This document shows positions 1 to 12,100 of a stretch of 64,000 nt of DNA, piece by piece. This stretch comes from Phragmites australis (Eukaryota; Streptophyta; Magnoliopsida; Poales; Poaceae), in NCBI RefSeq assembly GCF_958298935.1, contig NC_084940.1:6788001-6852000 (forward strand). Direction: 5' to 3'. The notes under the pieces are model-generated. The model had not been told where the DNA came from. It saw only the letters and a list, made by a program, of their open reading frames with translations, and searched no databases. The translations under genes were made by a program, and so were the position numbers. Position 1 is the first letter of the stretch, and the number at the start of each line of letters is the position of its first letter.

Positions 1-1
1 C

Positions 2-250
2 CGGTATGGGGAGTTTGACAACTGCTTTGGAAAGTGGGGCACGCTCGTAGACTGCCTCACTCTCAAGACAAAGCGAATTGCAGAGGTGGAGGAGATCCTC
101 GTCGCTCGGGAGAAGGCAAAGCCGCACATCTGGACCTACCGGACAGTCGATGAGGCGTCGGAGCACTGGTGGCGGATGTACAAGCATGTTGTGATGATGT
201 CTCCACCGCTGCCAGGTGCTGCCCACCCTCCTAAGTCTGGTGAATCTTGA
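2..250 (+). CDS. 3' end of a protein-coding gene, product not recognised (partial)
   Basis: An open frame entering from the left edge in frame 2 runs 82 codons to a TGA at 248-250. The peptide starts RYGEFDNCFGKW and ends with a proline-rich tail (PPLPGAAHPPKSGES). It has charged, helix-like composition, two conserved-looking Cys, and the aromatic motifs HIWTYRT and EHWWRMYKH. Codon use is GC-rich at third positions, as in the intact genes of this window, and no frame break is seen. The following 100 bases are AT-rich, consistent with a 3' UTR. I do not recognise the family with confidence and assign no function. The 5' part lies outside the window. Confidence 0.6.
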   Translation, partial: RYGEFDNCFGKWGTLVDCLTLKTKRIAEVEEILVAREKAKPHIWTYRTVDEASEHWWRMYKHVVMMSPPLPGAAHPPKSGES

Positions 251-330
251 GAGTTAAGGGGATTTATGCAAGTTCTTGTTTGTGTTTATGTTGCATTGTG
301 ATATTAACAACGACTTGAGTTGAAGTCTGA

Positions 331-650
331 TTGTAAACTACGTATCAAAGAAATGGTATCATGGAGGTTGAAAAACTACAGCTGAAGAATGATAATATGA
401 ATGCATTTTGAATTCAGTGCAGACAGCTGGATAAAACTGCTTCTGTATTTTGTTTCTTGTTTGCGAAATAGAAGAATGGGAAATATTTGCATTTTGTAAA
501 CAAACTGCTGATGAAGAATGGGCATTTGAGTGCCTTTTGATTTCAGAGCAAAGAACTGAATAAAGCTGGCTTTATTTTCTGTTTCTTGTTTGCAAATCAG
601 AATAACAGGTGGTATTTGCATTTTTAATTAAACTACTGCTGAAGATTGCA
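331..650 (+). repeat. Diverged tandem repeat in the 3' flank of the first gene
   Basis: Two units of about 126 and 131 bases start with GCTGAAGAATG (381) and GCTGATGAAGAATG (507). Both contain a TGTTTCTTGTTTGC block and a TATTTGCATTTT block. A third partial unit starts near 638. In addition, the block at 331-364 (TAAACTACG...ATCATGGAGG) recurs with few changes at about 735-768. This is local duplication in probable UTR or flank; the short ORFs inside are not genes. Confidence 0.55.
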
Positions 651-954
651 GCATGTGTGTTCTCATCCTACTCGTGTAGAGGTGTTTTGTATGTGATCGT
701 AGCACTTGTATTATTATGACCAGTGTAGTTGTGCGTAAACTACGGAGCAAAGTAATGGAATCATGGAGGGAATGATGTCTGATCCTTAGTCTTGTTCTTT
801 GCAGCGTGTATGCTAAACCCAGTACATCGTATGGAGGGAATGATATCAGCTTTTAAAATCAGAGCAAAAATCTGATGTTGCAGCGTGTATGGTAAAGTAG
901 TTGCTCAGTCAAATAGCATGCACATACATTGGATAGCTCAAAAACCAGTTAAGG

Positions 955-1320
955 GTATGTTTGGTTACATTGAAGCTTTTTTAAAAGCTGCTTTTGAATT
1001 GGTTTTTAAAACAGATAAAATGTATAATATATGTAATATCTTTTATAATATTATTCTTTAAAAGCTAAAAAGCTCCTCAAAACTAGTTTCTGACTTCTAG
1101 TAATAATATCAGTTTTTGCTTTTAAGAAGCGGGATGTTTGGTTCAGCTTTCTTTTTCTAAATAGCAAAAGCCAGTAGAAACTGAATCAAATCGGACCAAA
1201 GCCTGGAAGGAGCCTATGTGTTTTCAATTAATCCGGTTCTCATGAGAAGGAAAGAAGCTGGTTGAATTTTTTTTCTTCTAGCAAGCAAAAGCAAAACCAT
1301 TTTTTAGGTCCTTTGAGTTG
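955..1320. repeat. AT-rich transposon-like remnant
   Basis: The stretch opens with GGGTATGTTTGGTT and has a second GGGATGTTTGGTTCAGC block near 1131. It is rich in AAAAGCTTTT/AGCTTTTA motifs, as many small grass terminal-inverted-repeat elements are. Clean inverted ends and a target duplication were not found, so the call is tentative. No gene is seen between 650 and 1976. Confidence 0.25.
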
Positions 1321-1976
1321 AGGAATACCATCTCGGCTGAATTGTTGATACACCCTTATGCTACGTCCATTTTCTTCATTAGATTAGCTGACTCAAGTTT
1401 GTACGTGTGTCTGCATGATGTACTGAGTTTATAGAAAAGCCAATTGCTATTTGTCATGCACTGAAAATTGAAGGTTCCTCAGCCGACCATCGATTTACAA
1501 ACGGATGGCGCTCGTCTATCTTCTTCCTCTAGCTCGCCCAACTACTCCTATCCCCTACCCACTTTCGAACTATCTTTGATGGCCAACCAAATCCACGCCT
1601 ATCACTCACCGCCGTGATAACCTAACTCTACAGGGTTGTATTCTTGCCTCCCCGTCACTAGCACTAGCCCACTAGTTGCCGTATGTGACACCCTGGCTGC
1701 TCCATCCCAACACTCACCTCCATCAAACCGACCTGTTTTTAGCATCCTCTAAACCAATAAAGCACATAAAAAAACCTCCTCTCGAACCTTCAAACTTACG
1801 GACCATCGTCATCTTATCGTTGCTCCTAAATTTCAGATATCCTGTGAAGTTGTGTCCAGTGCTGAACACTGTTGTGTAAAAGGGGGACCACCGAAATCTC
1901 GTATCCTGAAATTTTGAAGAGAAGTGAGCCGCCGAACCCCGCAAATCCACCAGCAAGCAACTTCCCCGTCGCGATC

Positions 1977-2360
1977 ATGTCCGCCGGGAGCGAGAGACCC
2001 CACACATTCGCGACCCCCTCGGCGGTGCCGGGCAACTTCTCCCGCGGTTCCGGCTCCGGCTCCGCCCCCGCCGCCGCCACGGACAGCGTCGGCAGGTGTT
2101 CGTCCTCGGGGGCGCCGACGAAGAGCAGGAAGCAGCCGTTCCGGCCCGCCGCAGACGACACCAAGCCCGTCCTCCGCGACCCGGTTCTTCCCCCACCCAC
2201 CTGGCTAGCAACGTCTCCTCCTCATCGCATCTCTTGTTCGTGCTGAGTTGCTGATCTAGGGTTTGGTGTGGGGGTGCTCTTTTGGGCGTTGTTGCAGATC
2301 TCGCGGTCGGATCCGGTGGAGACCGAGCAGGCCGTGCTGCGGCTGCCGCCCTTCCCCTAA
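1977..2360 (+). CDS. Small two-exon gene predicting an 89-aa protein of unknown function
   Basis: Exon 1 (1977-2183) starts at ATG with MSAGSERPHTF and encodes a Ser/Gly/Ala-rich segment, then a basic stretch (KSRKQPFRPAADDTKPVLRDP). A GT...AG intron (2184-2297) ends in TTGTTGCAG. Exon 2 (2298-2360) continues in phase with ISRSDPVETEQAVLRLPPFP and a TAA. Exon 1 is exactly 69 codons and exon 2 exactly 21 including the stop, so the frame closes neatly. The acidic-to-hydrophobic C-terminal tail looks conserved. The protein is short, without signal peptide or membrane segment, and could be a nuclear accessory protein, but I do not recognise the family. The donor (CCG|GTTCTT) is weak. An in-frame upstream ATG at 1872 is less likely because it adds low-quality sequence. 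The AT-rich region to about 4100 may hold 3' UTR introns. Confidence 0.5.
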
Positions 2361-4829
2361 GATCGCACCACCTCCTGAATCCTGATGGTACGCAGCGCTA
2401 GCTACAAGTGTATATCTCTCGGTCCTAGCTCTGCTTCCTATAGAGTAATTTTAAGGTCAGTAGCGATAGAAGGGGTCATCTTTTGGTTCATTCTGTAGAT
2501 TTTCAGCATCTGTTCGTGCTCTTTGGATGCGTCGGCCAGGTTTTGTGCCATCTGCAAGCCAGGTGGAGTTGAGCACCAGCAATTGCAAGGAATTTAGTGG
2601 TCCGCTACATAAATGCCATAAGATTGTACGGACAATGGTTTTATAATATTTGGAACGAGTACTGCACCAACTTGGGCAACATTCATCATCTAGTATTTCT
2701 GGATGCAGTCCATCTGAGACTGCTCTAGATATTGTTCAGTTGCTCAAGGAAATAGGTGAATTTTGTAATTTTTCGAGAATAGGTTTACATCTTTGACCAA
2801 AACCCTTCATAAGTAGAAGACTGGCTGTTCTTGTTGTTTGGAGCGCAATGTGGAATGCATTCTGTTTCAGACTCTGGAGTAATGTGGATCATAAAAATAA
2901 ATGCTTTATTAGTTTGAGATATGAGGGGAAACATACCGATTAAAACATTCAAATTAGTCTAGCAGGCAGTGGAAATGAGAATTTTAAATCCATAGCCTTC
3001 AAACATGTTGAAACTGACCAAAAGAAAAACTCAACCTGTAAGATATGGTACCAGGACTAGCAGTGTATTTTAATTTCGAACCACTTCTAACCATAAGGTA
3101 TTACATTGTTAGGGAAGGAAGAAGGGAAAGTTGGTTTAGATCTTTAAATATTTTATGCTCAGTTGGAACTCTTAAAGCTAGATGTCTTTCATCACCGTTG
3201 TAAAAGACCTTCCATAAATGCAGTTTTAATTATTTCTTCGGAGTTTCAGTTACAATATAATGGTCAAATTATCACAGATACTACCTTCACCTGGTAGTGA
3301 CATCATAACAACAGTGTTATCATCTGTGCTAAATTAGTTTGCTCGAGTGCTAGCTTATCTACTGTTTTTTTTTTAATTATTTAGGTGCGGCCAGGACAGT
3401 GTATCTTAGCAATAACGTTGGTAATATTAGAAATTCTAAGGATAGTTTTTCAGAGTCTCTCCCCGCATTTAATCATTTATGACATCCTTGCAGAAAACCT
3501 ATTCAACTGATTTGCGAAGGAACAGTCAAGTGCTGCGATAGTAGGATGGAAACAACAATATCACAGGGTAGTAAGAATTAAGAACCAAGAATGTTTATTA
3601 TTTTTGGCATACAAATCATTAGGAGCTACAGCAACATAATAATCTATTTGACTAGATCGTACGGTTCTGTCCAGTGGAAATAGTATAATCTACACATTTG
3701 TTCATTGTATTCTCCGACCTAGCTAATATGATCTTTTGTTCGTCATTATTTGCTACATTTCTAGTCATGGCAGGGTGCTTAAGTACTATTGTATCCTAAT
3801 ATGTTTGCTGTCCTGATAATCAAGCCTTGCGTTTTCCATGAAAAATAAAAAAAGTTAAGTTACGCATTTTCTTTGTTCTTGCTCTAAATTTTAGCGTGTG
3901 TATATGCCTTCATCGGTTTTTTATGTGTAGAATCATATACCTTATCCAAAGTAATCGCTTGCTCTCTCCTGTATCCAGATTTTACAAGTAGTATTCGAGA
4001 AACTGGTATGGCCTAATCTGCTGGAGCGCTGCTACCTACAATTTGCTCTGATGCCGGTGCTTGCGGTTCTTTACTCTGCTCAACTGTAGTAATCGAAGAA
4101 CGATGTTCTTCCTGTGCATTTCCATCGACCAGTCCGCTTGTTTAGTTGGAAGCTTTGTGCTACTAATTATGGTTTTGCACCAGTGTTTTGGATCTAATAG
4201 GTAAACTGAGGTGTAGAAGTAGATTTGAACGGGTGATATGCATCCTTGTTTGATTTCTCGTGGCAGAGCAGGGGCAAAACACTAGTTTCACAATTCACAT
4301 CTAGTTTTTTATATAACGGAACATGAAATTATCCCGGACTTTGAATTGATGCACACAGCGTCAAATTATTACAGCGTCACAGCACTAGGCCATAAAGCAC
4401 GAAACTAAATAAAACTTTTCACAATTCGCAGCTAGTGAAACAGAGACACTAGCTATAGTGCTATATGTGCATCGATCACAAGACAGCGACTTGGACACCG
4501 GAGCAGACTTGGATCACTGGATATAGGCTCCCATCTTTTTTGGTTTTACTGGTGGTTACATGTCCTAAAAAAACCCGTATCGGCCACAAATAACCAACCG
4601 GTTCCTGATTTTCAGATGGAACCGGTTGGGTCATCCAATTTTTACCGGTCCAGCTTCATTGTAATCTTCAGAGGCGACCTAACAGCTTGGACGACGCCTT
4701 GTGCCTAAGCAATGCCTGGGCAACCGAACTAACGGCGATGCCATCTTCCTCAACAATGCCCAGCACCGGTCAGCACCTTGCTGAAAGGCCATGCCGTCTT
4801 CGTGGACGACATGAAAGATCAATAATCTT
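2361..4829. other. AT-rich spacer or UTR, no gene recognised
   Basis: Mostly 35-40% GC with stops in all frames. A pyrimidine-rich acceptor-like site (CTCTCTCCTGTATCCAG, about 3963-3979) is followed by mixed-composition sequence that could be a terminal non-coding exon of the 1977-2360 gene. No domain or RNA gene was seen. Near the right end (4594-4629) is a 12-bp perfect inverted repeat, listed separately. Confidence 0.4.
4594..4629. repeat. Perfect 12-bp inverted repeat (CCAACCGGTTCC)
   Basis: CCAACCGGTTCC at 4594-4605 is matched by GGAACCGGTTGG at 4618-4629 with a 12-base loop. The AACCGGTT core resembles hairpin motifs found in the subterminal regions of grass CACTA-type elements, but no CACTA terminus was located here. 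Confidence 0.5.
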
Positions 4830-6415
4830 AGCATATGATTAGTATGTTTTGGTGATTAATATCAATATAGTTATTAGAACTAATATGATTTATTTGTGCG
4901 CAAAGGTTTAGTCTCATGAATGCTATGCGATATACTCGGGGTATCAAACACCTCAAAAAATTAAATATGAAAGTCAAAAAAAGAGCTTTACGAAGATGTA
5001 AAGACCTATTGTTTAGAAAAGTGATATGGTATTGAGAATATCACTTGTATAGATTAGTTTGTTTTCTTTTGCTATACTATAAAGATGAGTTTGGGTTTAG
5101 TAGCTTGATCCAGTACCTTTAAGTTAGTTACCTACTAGTGATGCATATTAGGTTTAACTAGTTCTAATAGACCAGAGGAAGATCCGAGGCATCAAGAAAG
5201 AAAAGACATTAAAACCGGAACAAAGTTTGATTGAATTGGATAAAGTTCCTATCGCATTACACTTACTGAATGATCCGATGTGAACACAGAAATGTTGATC
5301 AGAAGTTCCGATGTGCACCAGAACAAATTTCCAGAAAGGGATGAAATGAAAAGGTTTAGGCGCCAACACTCATCAGATGATTTGATGTTCGCACCGGAAG
5401 ATGAACGATACACTCATCGAATGTTCTGATGAGTACACCGGAGGATTCACCGGAAAGTTTATGTAGAGAGGTTGTTTGGCTTGGAGTTGGCGAGATACAC
5501 TCATCGAATGTTCCGATGATGAAGATTGAAGACCATCGGATGATCCGATGATGTGGCAATGGACTCCAACGGCTAGTCTGTTGAATCATTGGATGTTTTG
5601 GTGCTAAAGAAAATGTGATTACTGGATCATTCAGTATTCACGGTTTTTTGGGCCTAAGAGGCAACAACTAGTTTTAGGAGTTATGGCTATCAATAGGAAC
5701 CCCCTACACGCACACATGGTTATTTGAGGGTTCTAGAGCTCAGAGCATACACATACACTTGAAATGAGTTCTTGCCACCAAAGTTGAGCACATTAAAAAC
5801 AAAGACAATTAGCATGAGATTAATAACTTGATTCCTGTTAGTTTAGGCCTAGTGTACATCTAGCTAGGTGATTAGCCTAGAGTTGGATCAAGAGAGTGTT
5901 TGTCGACACCTAGATAGCTTGGTGGCATTTGTGTTTTGTGAGACCCTACAAAGAGGTGTGGAGCAGTCACAAGCTTTGTAAGTGGGAGGAGTGACTCGTG
6001 CCAGAGTGATGAAGCACTATCATAGTGAAGACAATGGTGAGCATCCGGGAGAGGCCTAGTAGGAGTCCTATTTGTGAGTGGGAAGCTCTAACGGCTATCT
6101 ACAGAGTTATTCGATCGGGGAGCTTGACTCTTGTGAGGGGCTCTAACGTGGACTAGGGGTAGATGACAATCCACCGATACCACGGGAAAAAGTCATCATG
6201 CTGAGTGTTTGCATTCTCTCTACCCTTTATATTCCGTAATTATTTTTCATGCACTTACTATTTTGTATTTATTTTTCCTAGAATTGCCATATGTAGTTGG
6301 TAGGATCGGTTACTAGGGTGCAAAACTTTATTTCGATAGAGTAGAAACACTAAATAAATCTAGAGCATATTTAGATAGAAATTGAAATAGTTTTATCCTA
6401 TAGTTTTAAGCCTTA
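4830..6415 (+). mobile_element. SIRE/Copia-like LTR fragment or solo LTR (copy 1)
   Basis: The segment shares ordered blocks with 36839-38459 read in reverse complement. These are TTTTGGTGATTAAT (4847-4860), TATAAAGATGAG...TAGTAGCTTGATC (about 5080-5112), a run of CATCGGATGATCCGATG-like palindromes (5340-5640), GATACCACGGGAAAAA (about 6176-6192) and an AATTCACCCC block near 6432. These features recall LTRs of grass SIRE-clade Copia elements such as Opie and Ji. No gag or pol follows, so it is probably a solo LTR or relic. The left end looks truncated, so its coordinates are approximate. Confidence 0.45.
5534..5550. repeat. CATCGGA-TGA-TCCGATG palindromic motif, repeated with variants nearby
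   Basis: This is the best-preserved of several short palindromic motifs (5340-5620) combining CATCGGA/CACCGGA with TCCGATG/TCCGGTG. The same motif type recurs at 37640-37990 in the second LTR copy. Confidence 0.6.
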
Positions 6416-6428
6416 GTTTTAAGTGATT

Positions 6429-7087
6429 CTAATTCACCCCGCCTGTTAGAGCATTGCGGTCCTTACATGACACAATGGTGCCTATCTTGGACACAGGAGA
6501 ATCGATGGTGTCAGTGAACCACGGGAGGGGGAGCACGGCGACTGCCATTAGCCTCTCCTTGGGGTTACATGTGAGGAGCCCCTTCAAGAATTCATCCCGT
6601 GACAAGAATCTGCTGGGAAAAAGCATGCGTAGCTGGCCGTGGTAACACGATCCTAGTTACATCGCTCGGTGTCATCGCAAAACTTTCCTGACCATGAGTG
6701 ATGACATGAACGTCCATAACGTTTCCTCGCCCAACATGCCGAGCACATCGAGCATCTTGTCGAGCTGGTGTGTCTCTCTGCCCACCTTGAACAACACCTT
6801 GCTGGAGAGTAGCTCTGCCATGACACAGCTGAGTGACTACAGATCAACGTGCTCATCGTAGTCCAATTTGTGGAGCAGCATCTTGGGGGCCATGTACGAA
6901 TCCGTGCCGACCGTGAGTACGGCTGCTGGGACTTGGCCGTGGATATGGCCAGCCCGTAGTTGCAGATCTTCATGACACAACCATCATCATTAACGAGGAC
7001 ATTCCTGGGTTTGATGTTGCATTGAATTATATGGTACTTATGCATCACCTCGGCGCCGGTTAGGAGCCGTTTCATTACCCGGTGTAC
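6429..7087 (-). pseudogene. CDK-F-like protein kinase pseudogene, C-terminal part
   Basis: Reading the minus strand from 7087, the frame gives the start of the kinase C-lobe (VMKRLLTGAEVMHKYHIIQCNIKPRNVLVNDDGCVMKI, shown here in part). The catalytic-loop HRDxKxxN motif is degraded to QCNIKPRN, and the DFG-equivalent is NYG, where CDK-F relatives have DxG. A later frame (6429-6626) carries a final kinase helix region (SRDEFLKGLLTCNPKERL...). At least one frameshift separates the two pieces. The family resembles the grass-expanded cyclin-dependent kinase F-like kinases. The N-terminal half lies at 13160-13686, beyond the retrotransposon 7088-13159. Loss of catalytic residues, frameshifts and the insertion all mark it as non-functional. 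Confidence 0.8.
7083..7087 (+). repeat. Left target-site duplication of the gypsy element (TGTAC)
   Basis: TGTAC sits directly left of the LTR start. The right flank at 13160-13164 is CGCAC. The two differ only by C-to-T changes (position 1, in CpG context, and position 3), consistent with an originally identical 5-bp duplication decayed by deamination. Joining the kinase frame across one copy restores a continuous reading phase. Confidence 0.6.
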
Positions 7088-7490
7088 TGTCATGACCCAA
7101 CTACTTAAGACACTGAACCATACACATCAACGGCGGGGATGGCTTGGTACCACCTCGCTGCATGATCAAATTCTTGGTACCGCTTCATTTATTACCATGC
7201 ATAATTAATGTGTCAGATTAAGAACATTAATTCAGCTTAGCTACGGTTAAACTTGTTATTTTTCGTTTTAATTGCTATAAGACTCCAGCTCGGACTGGAA
7301 GATATAACCAGCCGATTGACGTGTGGTTGGGGACATTCGAGAACTATTTTCCATTCTAGAACTCAGTTCTAGTTGAATATAGTAGGTTTAGCCACATTTT
7401 CCCCAATTCCAAGTCTCTGAATTTCGCTCGAGTTGTTTGATTCGCTTGAGTTCTTCTTCGATCGATCCTCACTCAAGCTCGAGCATGTCA
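7088..7490 (+). repeat. 5' LTR of the 7088-13159 gypsy element
   Basis: Shares long blocks with the 3' LTR, including GATATAACCAGCCGATTGAC and TTCTTCTTCGATCGATCCTC. It starts TGTCATGACC and ends CATGTCA. Confidence 0.9.
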
Positions 7491-7492
7491 AT

Positions 7493-7505
7493 TGGTATTA
7501 GAGCC
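7493..7505 (+). other. Primer-binding site (initiator Met tRNA type)
   Basis: TGGTATTAGAGCC lies two bases after the 5' LTR. It matches the usual plant TGGTATCAGAGCC site with one C-to-T change. Confidence 0.85.
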
Positions 7506-7869
7506 AGACGAATCTTACCTGAAATTAGTGATGGAATTAATCGTCGGTGATGGTTGCTCGGCACCTACTTGTGCGTGAAATCTCGAGAACCGAAGATCGA
7601 TTTAGAGTCGCGGTGGTGAAGGCGGGGATCAGATTCAGTGTGAGGGTTGTGTGGCAAGTCCACATGTAAAATTCCTTAGCCGATATCTGATCCAGGCGAC
7701 GGTAGACCTCTGAGTGGATTTGCAAGGGGAGGAACTTTGTTTTGAACCGATCCATTCAGGCAGCGAGGCATGACACGAAACACAAAGACGACGGTTGTGG
7801 CAACGTTGGCCACAGGTATTACCAATGATGAGTTATATGGTTCCAATTTGGGGTTTTCTAAAAACATGT

Positions 7870-9170
7870 AGGATGAGATGATCGAGATGAAGTCTAGAAT
7901 AGGGAACATAGAGCTCCTCATGACTCATATGCGGGACCAAATGAACAATATGCACACTACCATGCTTGAATTTGTAAAGAACACCAAGGCTATAGATGGA
8001 TCTAGAGTGATCTGGGTTGATAGTTATGAAGATATCAAAGGGGGTGGAGCAGATATACACGAGTTGGGTAAGATTCATTTAGGTGAGAAATTGGGAAAAC
8101 TACAGAGGAGAACATATTGGAACTGTCAGAACTAGTGCACCCCAAACACCATCAACCTCCTGGATTTTGTGTACACTGAAAATCCTGCAAGGTTTAGTTC
8201 CCAGCACCAGGAGGTAGACATGAACCAAGAACGCATATTCCAGTTACACAACTAGCATCTTCCTAGAAATCCCACCCAACACAGTTATGTCACACCCCAA
8301 GCTCGATCTGCTGATGCAGTTAAGCTAACCTCATGGTTACACCAAGACAAATGGGGCCATAAACACCAGGATAACTCATTCAGCCTCTCCATGTCTCGTC
8401 CCAAGTGGTTGGACTCGTCAATGTGAAAAGTATTTTGACTTGGATGATGTTGCTTATGACATGTGGGTCTCTATGGCAACTTTGCATTGCTCAGGGCGTG
8501 CAGAAAGTTGGTGCTCAAGCTTGAGAATTCTTCCCAGGTAGATCAAGTGGATTCAGTTATGCATGATGGTATGAAACAAATTTGCAGAACATAATGTTTA
8601 TGATATAGTTGAGCAATTTCACTCACTGTCACAAGACACAAGTGTTTCTCACTATACTAACCAATTTGAAGAGTTGATGTCAGCCATGCAAAGATAACAT
8701 CCTGGGTTACAAGAAGAATATTACATCAAGTGCTATGTCAGAGGCTTGAAAGATGAGATAAAATATTTTCTGAAGCCTCACAGACCTAACTCTCTAGAGG
8801 AAGCCTATGCTATTGCAAAGGATCTAGAAAGGGCAGCCTTGAGCAGAAAATCAGTCCTATCCTATTCAACTAATTCTACCAAGCACTTGAGTTCCCTACC
8901 TAAGGTGTCTAGCACACAACTGCCCATCCAGAAGATGGACAACACCAATAGAACTAACAAGATGCCCCACCTGACTATAAAAATCAAAGAACCTTGAACT
9001 TGTTGGAAATGTGCTGCTCCATGGACCCCTAAACATAAGCTAAAATGCGAGTTCTATCAAAGTGGAGCACATGCTATGTCAATGAAGCCTGAAGAACTGC
9101 ATTGTTCTGATGGGGAGCATGAACATCCGGATGACATTGACAACCACCAGCAAGCAACACTCATGTAGAT
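7870..9170 (+). pseudogene. Degenerate gag of the gypsy element
   Basis: Broken frames show a coiled-coil-like N-terminus (MIEMKSRIGNIELLMTHMRDQ, in part, from 7878). A capsid-type segment follows near 8746-8900 (YFLKPHRPNSLEEAYAIAKDLERA), typical of gypsy gag. The Cys-containing stretch after 9000 may be the remains of a zinc knuckle. Stops interrupt every frame. Confidence 0.7.
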
Positions 9171-9199
9171 ATCCCAAAGTGCAGTCCAAGGTACCATAA

Positions 9200-12100
9200 C
9201 TATTTTCACCTTTTGCCTACCTGTTGTTATAGGTAGGAAGAGAGCTACAACCTTACTTGCTAGTGGCAGTACCTATAGTTTTATGGATATATCTTTTGCA
9301 CACAAAGTTGACTGTTGCATACAACATATTGATCTTCAATCTGTGGTTGTGGTTGAGGGTGGTGAATTAAAGTCTAGGAATATGTTCCTTCCTGCTCCTA
9401 TATCATCCATAAGGTGCATTTTTAAATAGTTTCCAACTACTCCAGTTTAAAAGCTGTGGTATTATCCTAGGATGTGATTGGATTTTTGACCATAGCCCCA
9501 TTGAGATGGATCTCAAACATAAACTACTTTTCATTATGCATGGTCTTTCACAAGTAAGCTTTGTTGATTGTTCACTGAACAGTCACCTAGTATCATGACT
9601 ATCAAGCAGCTGGAGAGAATTTTAGAAAAGGAGCATTGGGTACATATTGCATGTCAAGGTGTTGTCATCTGAACCACACCAACAACATCAATAAGATATC
9701 ATTATTTCAGATCTCCTAGAGAAATACTCAACTGTTTTTAGTGAGCCTTCTAGACTCCCTTCCAAAAAGGAACTATATCCACTCAATTCCCCTCAAATTA
9801 GGTACTAACCCTCCCAACCTAAGATCTTATAGAATTTCACATTACCAAAAAGATGAGGTTGAGAGACTTGTAAAACAAATGCTGGACCAAGGGTTGATTC
9901 AACCTACTGAGAGTCCATATTCATCACCTTCCATTCTTGCAAGAAAAAAAATATTGCACTTGGAGATTCTATGTAGATTATAGGAAATTAAATGACTTGA
10001 TCATTAAGAACAAATTTCCTATTCCTGTTGTGGATGATTTAATTGATGAGTTACATGGGGCTAAGTTCCTTTCTAAGCTTGATCTCAGCTCAGGAATTGA
10101 CCAGATATTGATTGATGAGAAACATACCAAAGACTGCCTTTGGGATCCATTTTGGACATTTTTAATTTTTGGTAATGCCTTTTGACCTCACTAATGCCCC
10201 AGCCACAATCTAGTCTATGATGAACTCAGTTTGTTGCCTACTTGAGGAAATTTGTTTTGATTTTTTTGACGACATATTAGTGTACAACAAAACATTTGAA
10301 GAACATTTAGGTCAACCGGAGACTGTATTTCTTATTCTACTGTAAAACAAACTATTTGTCAAAAAGACCGAATGTGTTTTGCTGTGACATAAATTGAGTA
10401 TCTGGGCCACATTATTGATGCCGCTGGTCTTTCTACTGAGAAAACAAAGATACAAGCTGTCAAGGATTGACCTACTCCTCAGAATGTCTCACAACTTAGA
10501 AGTTTTCTTGGCCTAGCTGACTATTACAGAAGATTTATGCAAGATTTTGGTTTCATATGCAGACCACTCCATGACATGCTGAAAAATGATTCCTTCTCAT
10601 GGGGGCCACAACAGACAGAAGCTTTTGAATCAATCAAATAAAGGTTAATTTCTCCACCGTGCTTATTATACCTGATTTTACACAACCTTTTACATTCGAG
10701 GCTAAAGCTTGTGGAGTGGGTATTGGAGCAGTTCTTATGCAAAAGGCAAAATTAGGTGGATACCATCGTAAAATGCTCATATTAGAAAATACTATCGGCT
10801 GTAAGGATGACATATGGGCCCATGACCCACATGTCATCCTCACACCAATGGTATTTTACAACTTGTGCAACTTTTGCGATGGTAACAGCAAATTGCCCCG
10901 TTGCAAAAAGGCCAACCAATTGCATGTTACATTAAATCACTTAGCAACAAAGCTCAAGCTTCCTCTACTTATGATAAGGAGGCTTTAGCTATATTAGAAA
11001 CTGTCAAGAAATAGAAACATTATTTCTTAGGCTCCAAATTGATCATTAAGACTGACCAATAGAGCCTCAAATACACTGTTGATCAGAGGATTCAAGAGGG
11101 CATACGACATAAGCTTATGTTACAACTCTGACTATATCGTTGAGTACAAAAAAGGAAAGGATAATATGATGGATGATGCCTTGTCTAGAAGGACTAGCAG
11201 TTGCTTGGCTGTATCAGTAGTCCAACCATTATGGGTTTCTCAAGTACTCAAAAGCTATGAGAATGACAATCATTGTCAACAACTGATTACGCAATTGTCC
11301 TTGGCAGCATATCCCTCTTCTAAATATACTTTGCATTATGGCATCATCAGATACAAGGACATGATTCATATTAGCCATGACATGGATATTCAGAACTCCA
11401 TCATTGCTACTCTACACTCTTCAGCTATTAGAGGCCACTCTGTTATTGCAGCCACTTATCAAAGAATCAAAATATTATTTCATTGGCAAGGTTAAAGAAA
11501 GCAGTGGAAAGTTTTGTCACAACTTGTCCTATTTGTCAAAGAGCAAAGAGTGAGCACTGTCACTACCCTGGCCTTTTGGAACCACTTCCTGTTCCAGATA
11601 TGGCTTGGTCACAAATCTCAATGAATTTTGTGGAAGGTCTTCCAAAGTCTAATGACAAGGATGTCATCTTGGTAGTGGTCGATAAACTTACTAAATAATC
11701 TCATTTTCTGCTACTCTCACATCCTGTCAATGCTCCAAACAGTGGCTCAAGTATTCATAGACCACATCTTAAAAACTACATGATCTACTAACAGCAATTG
11801 TTTCAAACCGTGATAGAATTTTTACTAGTGAATTATGGAAATCACTCTTCAAATCTCTAAAGGTCTCCCTCAAATTTAGCTCAGCCTACCATCCACAAGG
11901 TGATGATCAAATGGAGCGTGTCAACCAATGTTTAGAAAATTATCTGAGATGCATGGTCTTCTCAGAGCCAAAAAGGTGGTCATCTTGGTTATCTCTTGCC
12001 GAATGGTGGTACAACATTAACTACCACACCTCCCTCAAGTGTATTCCATTCCAAGCATTGTATGGTTTTCCACCTTCACTCATTAGTGAGGTCAGTGTTC

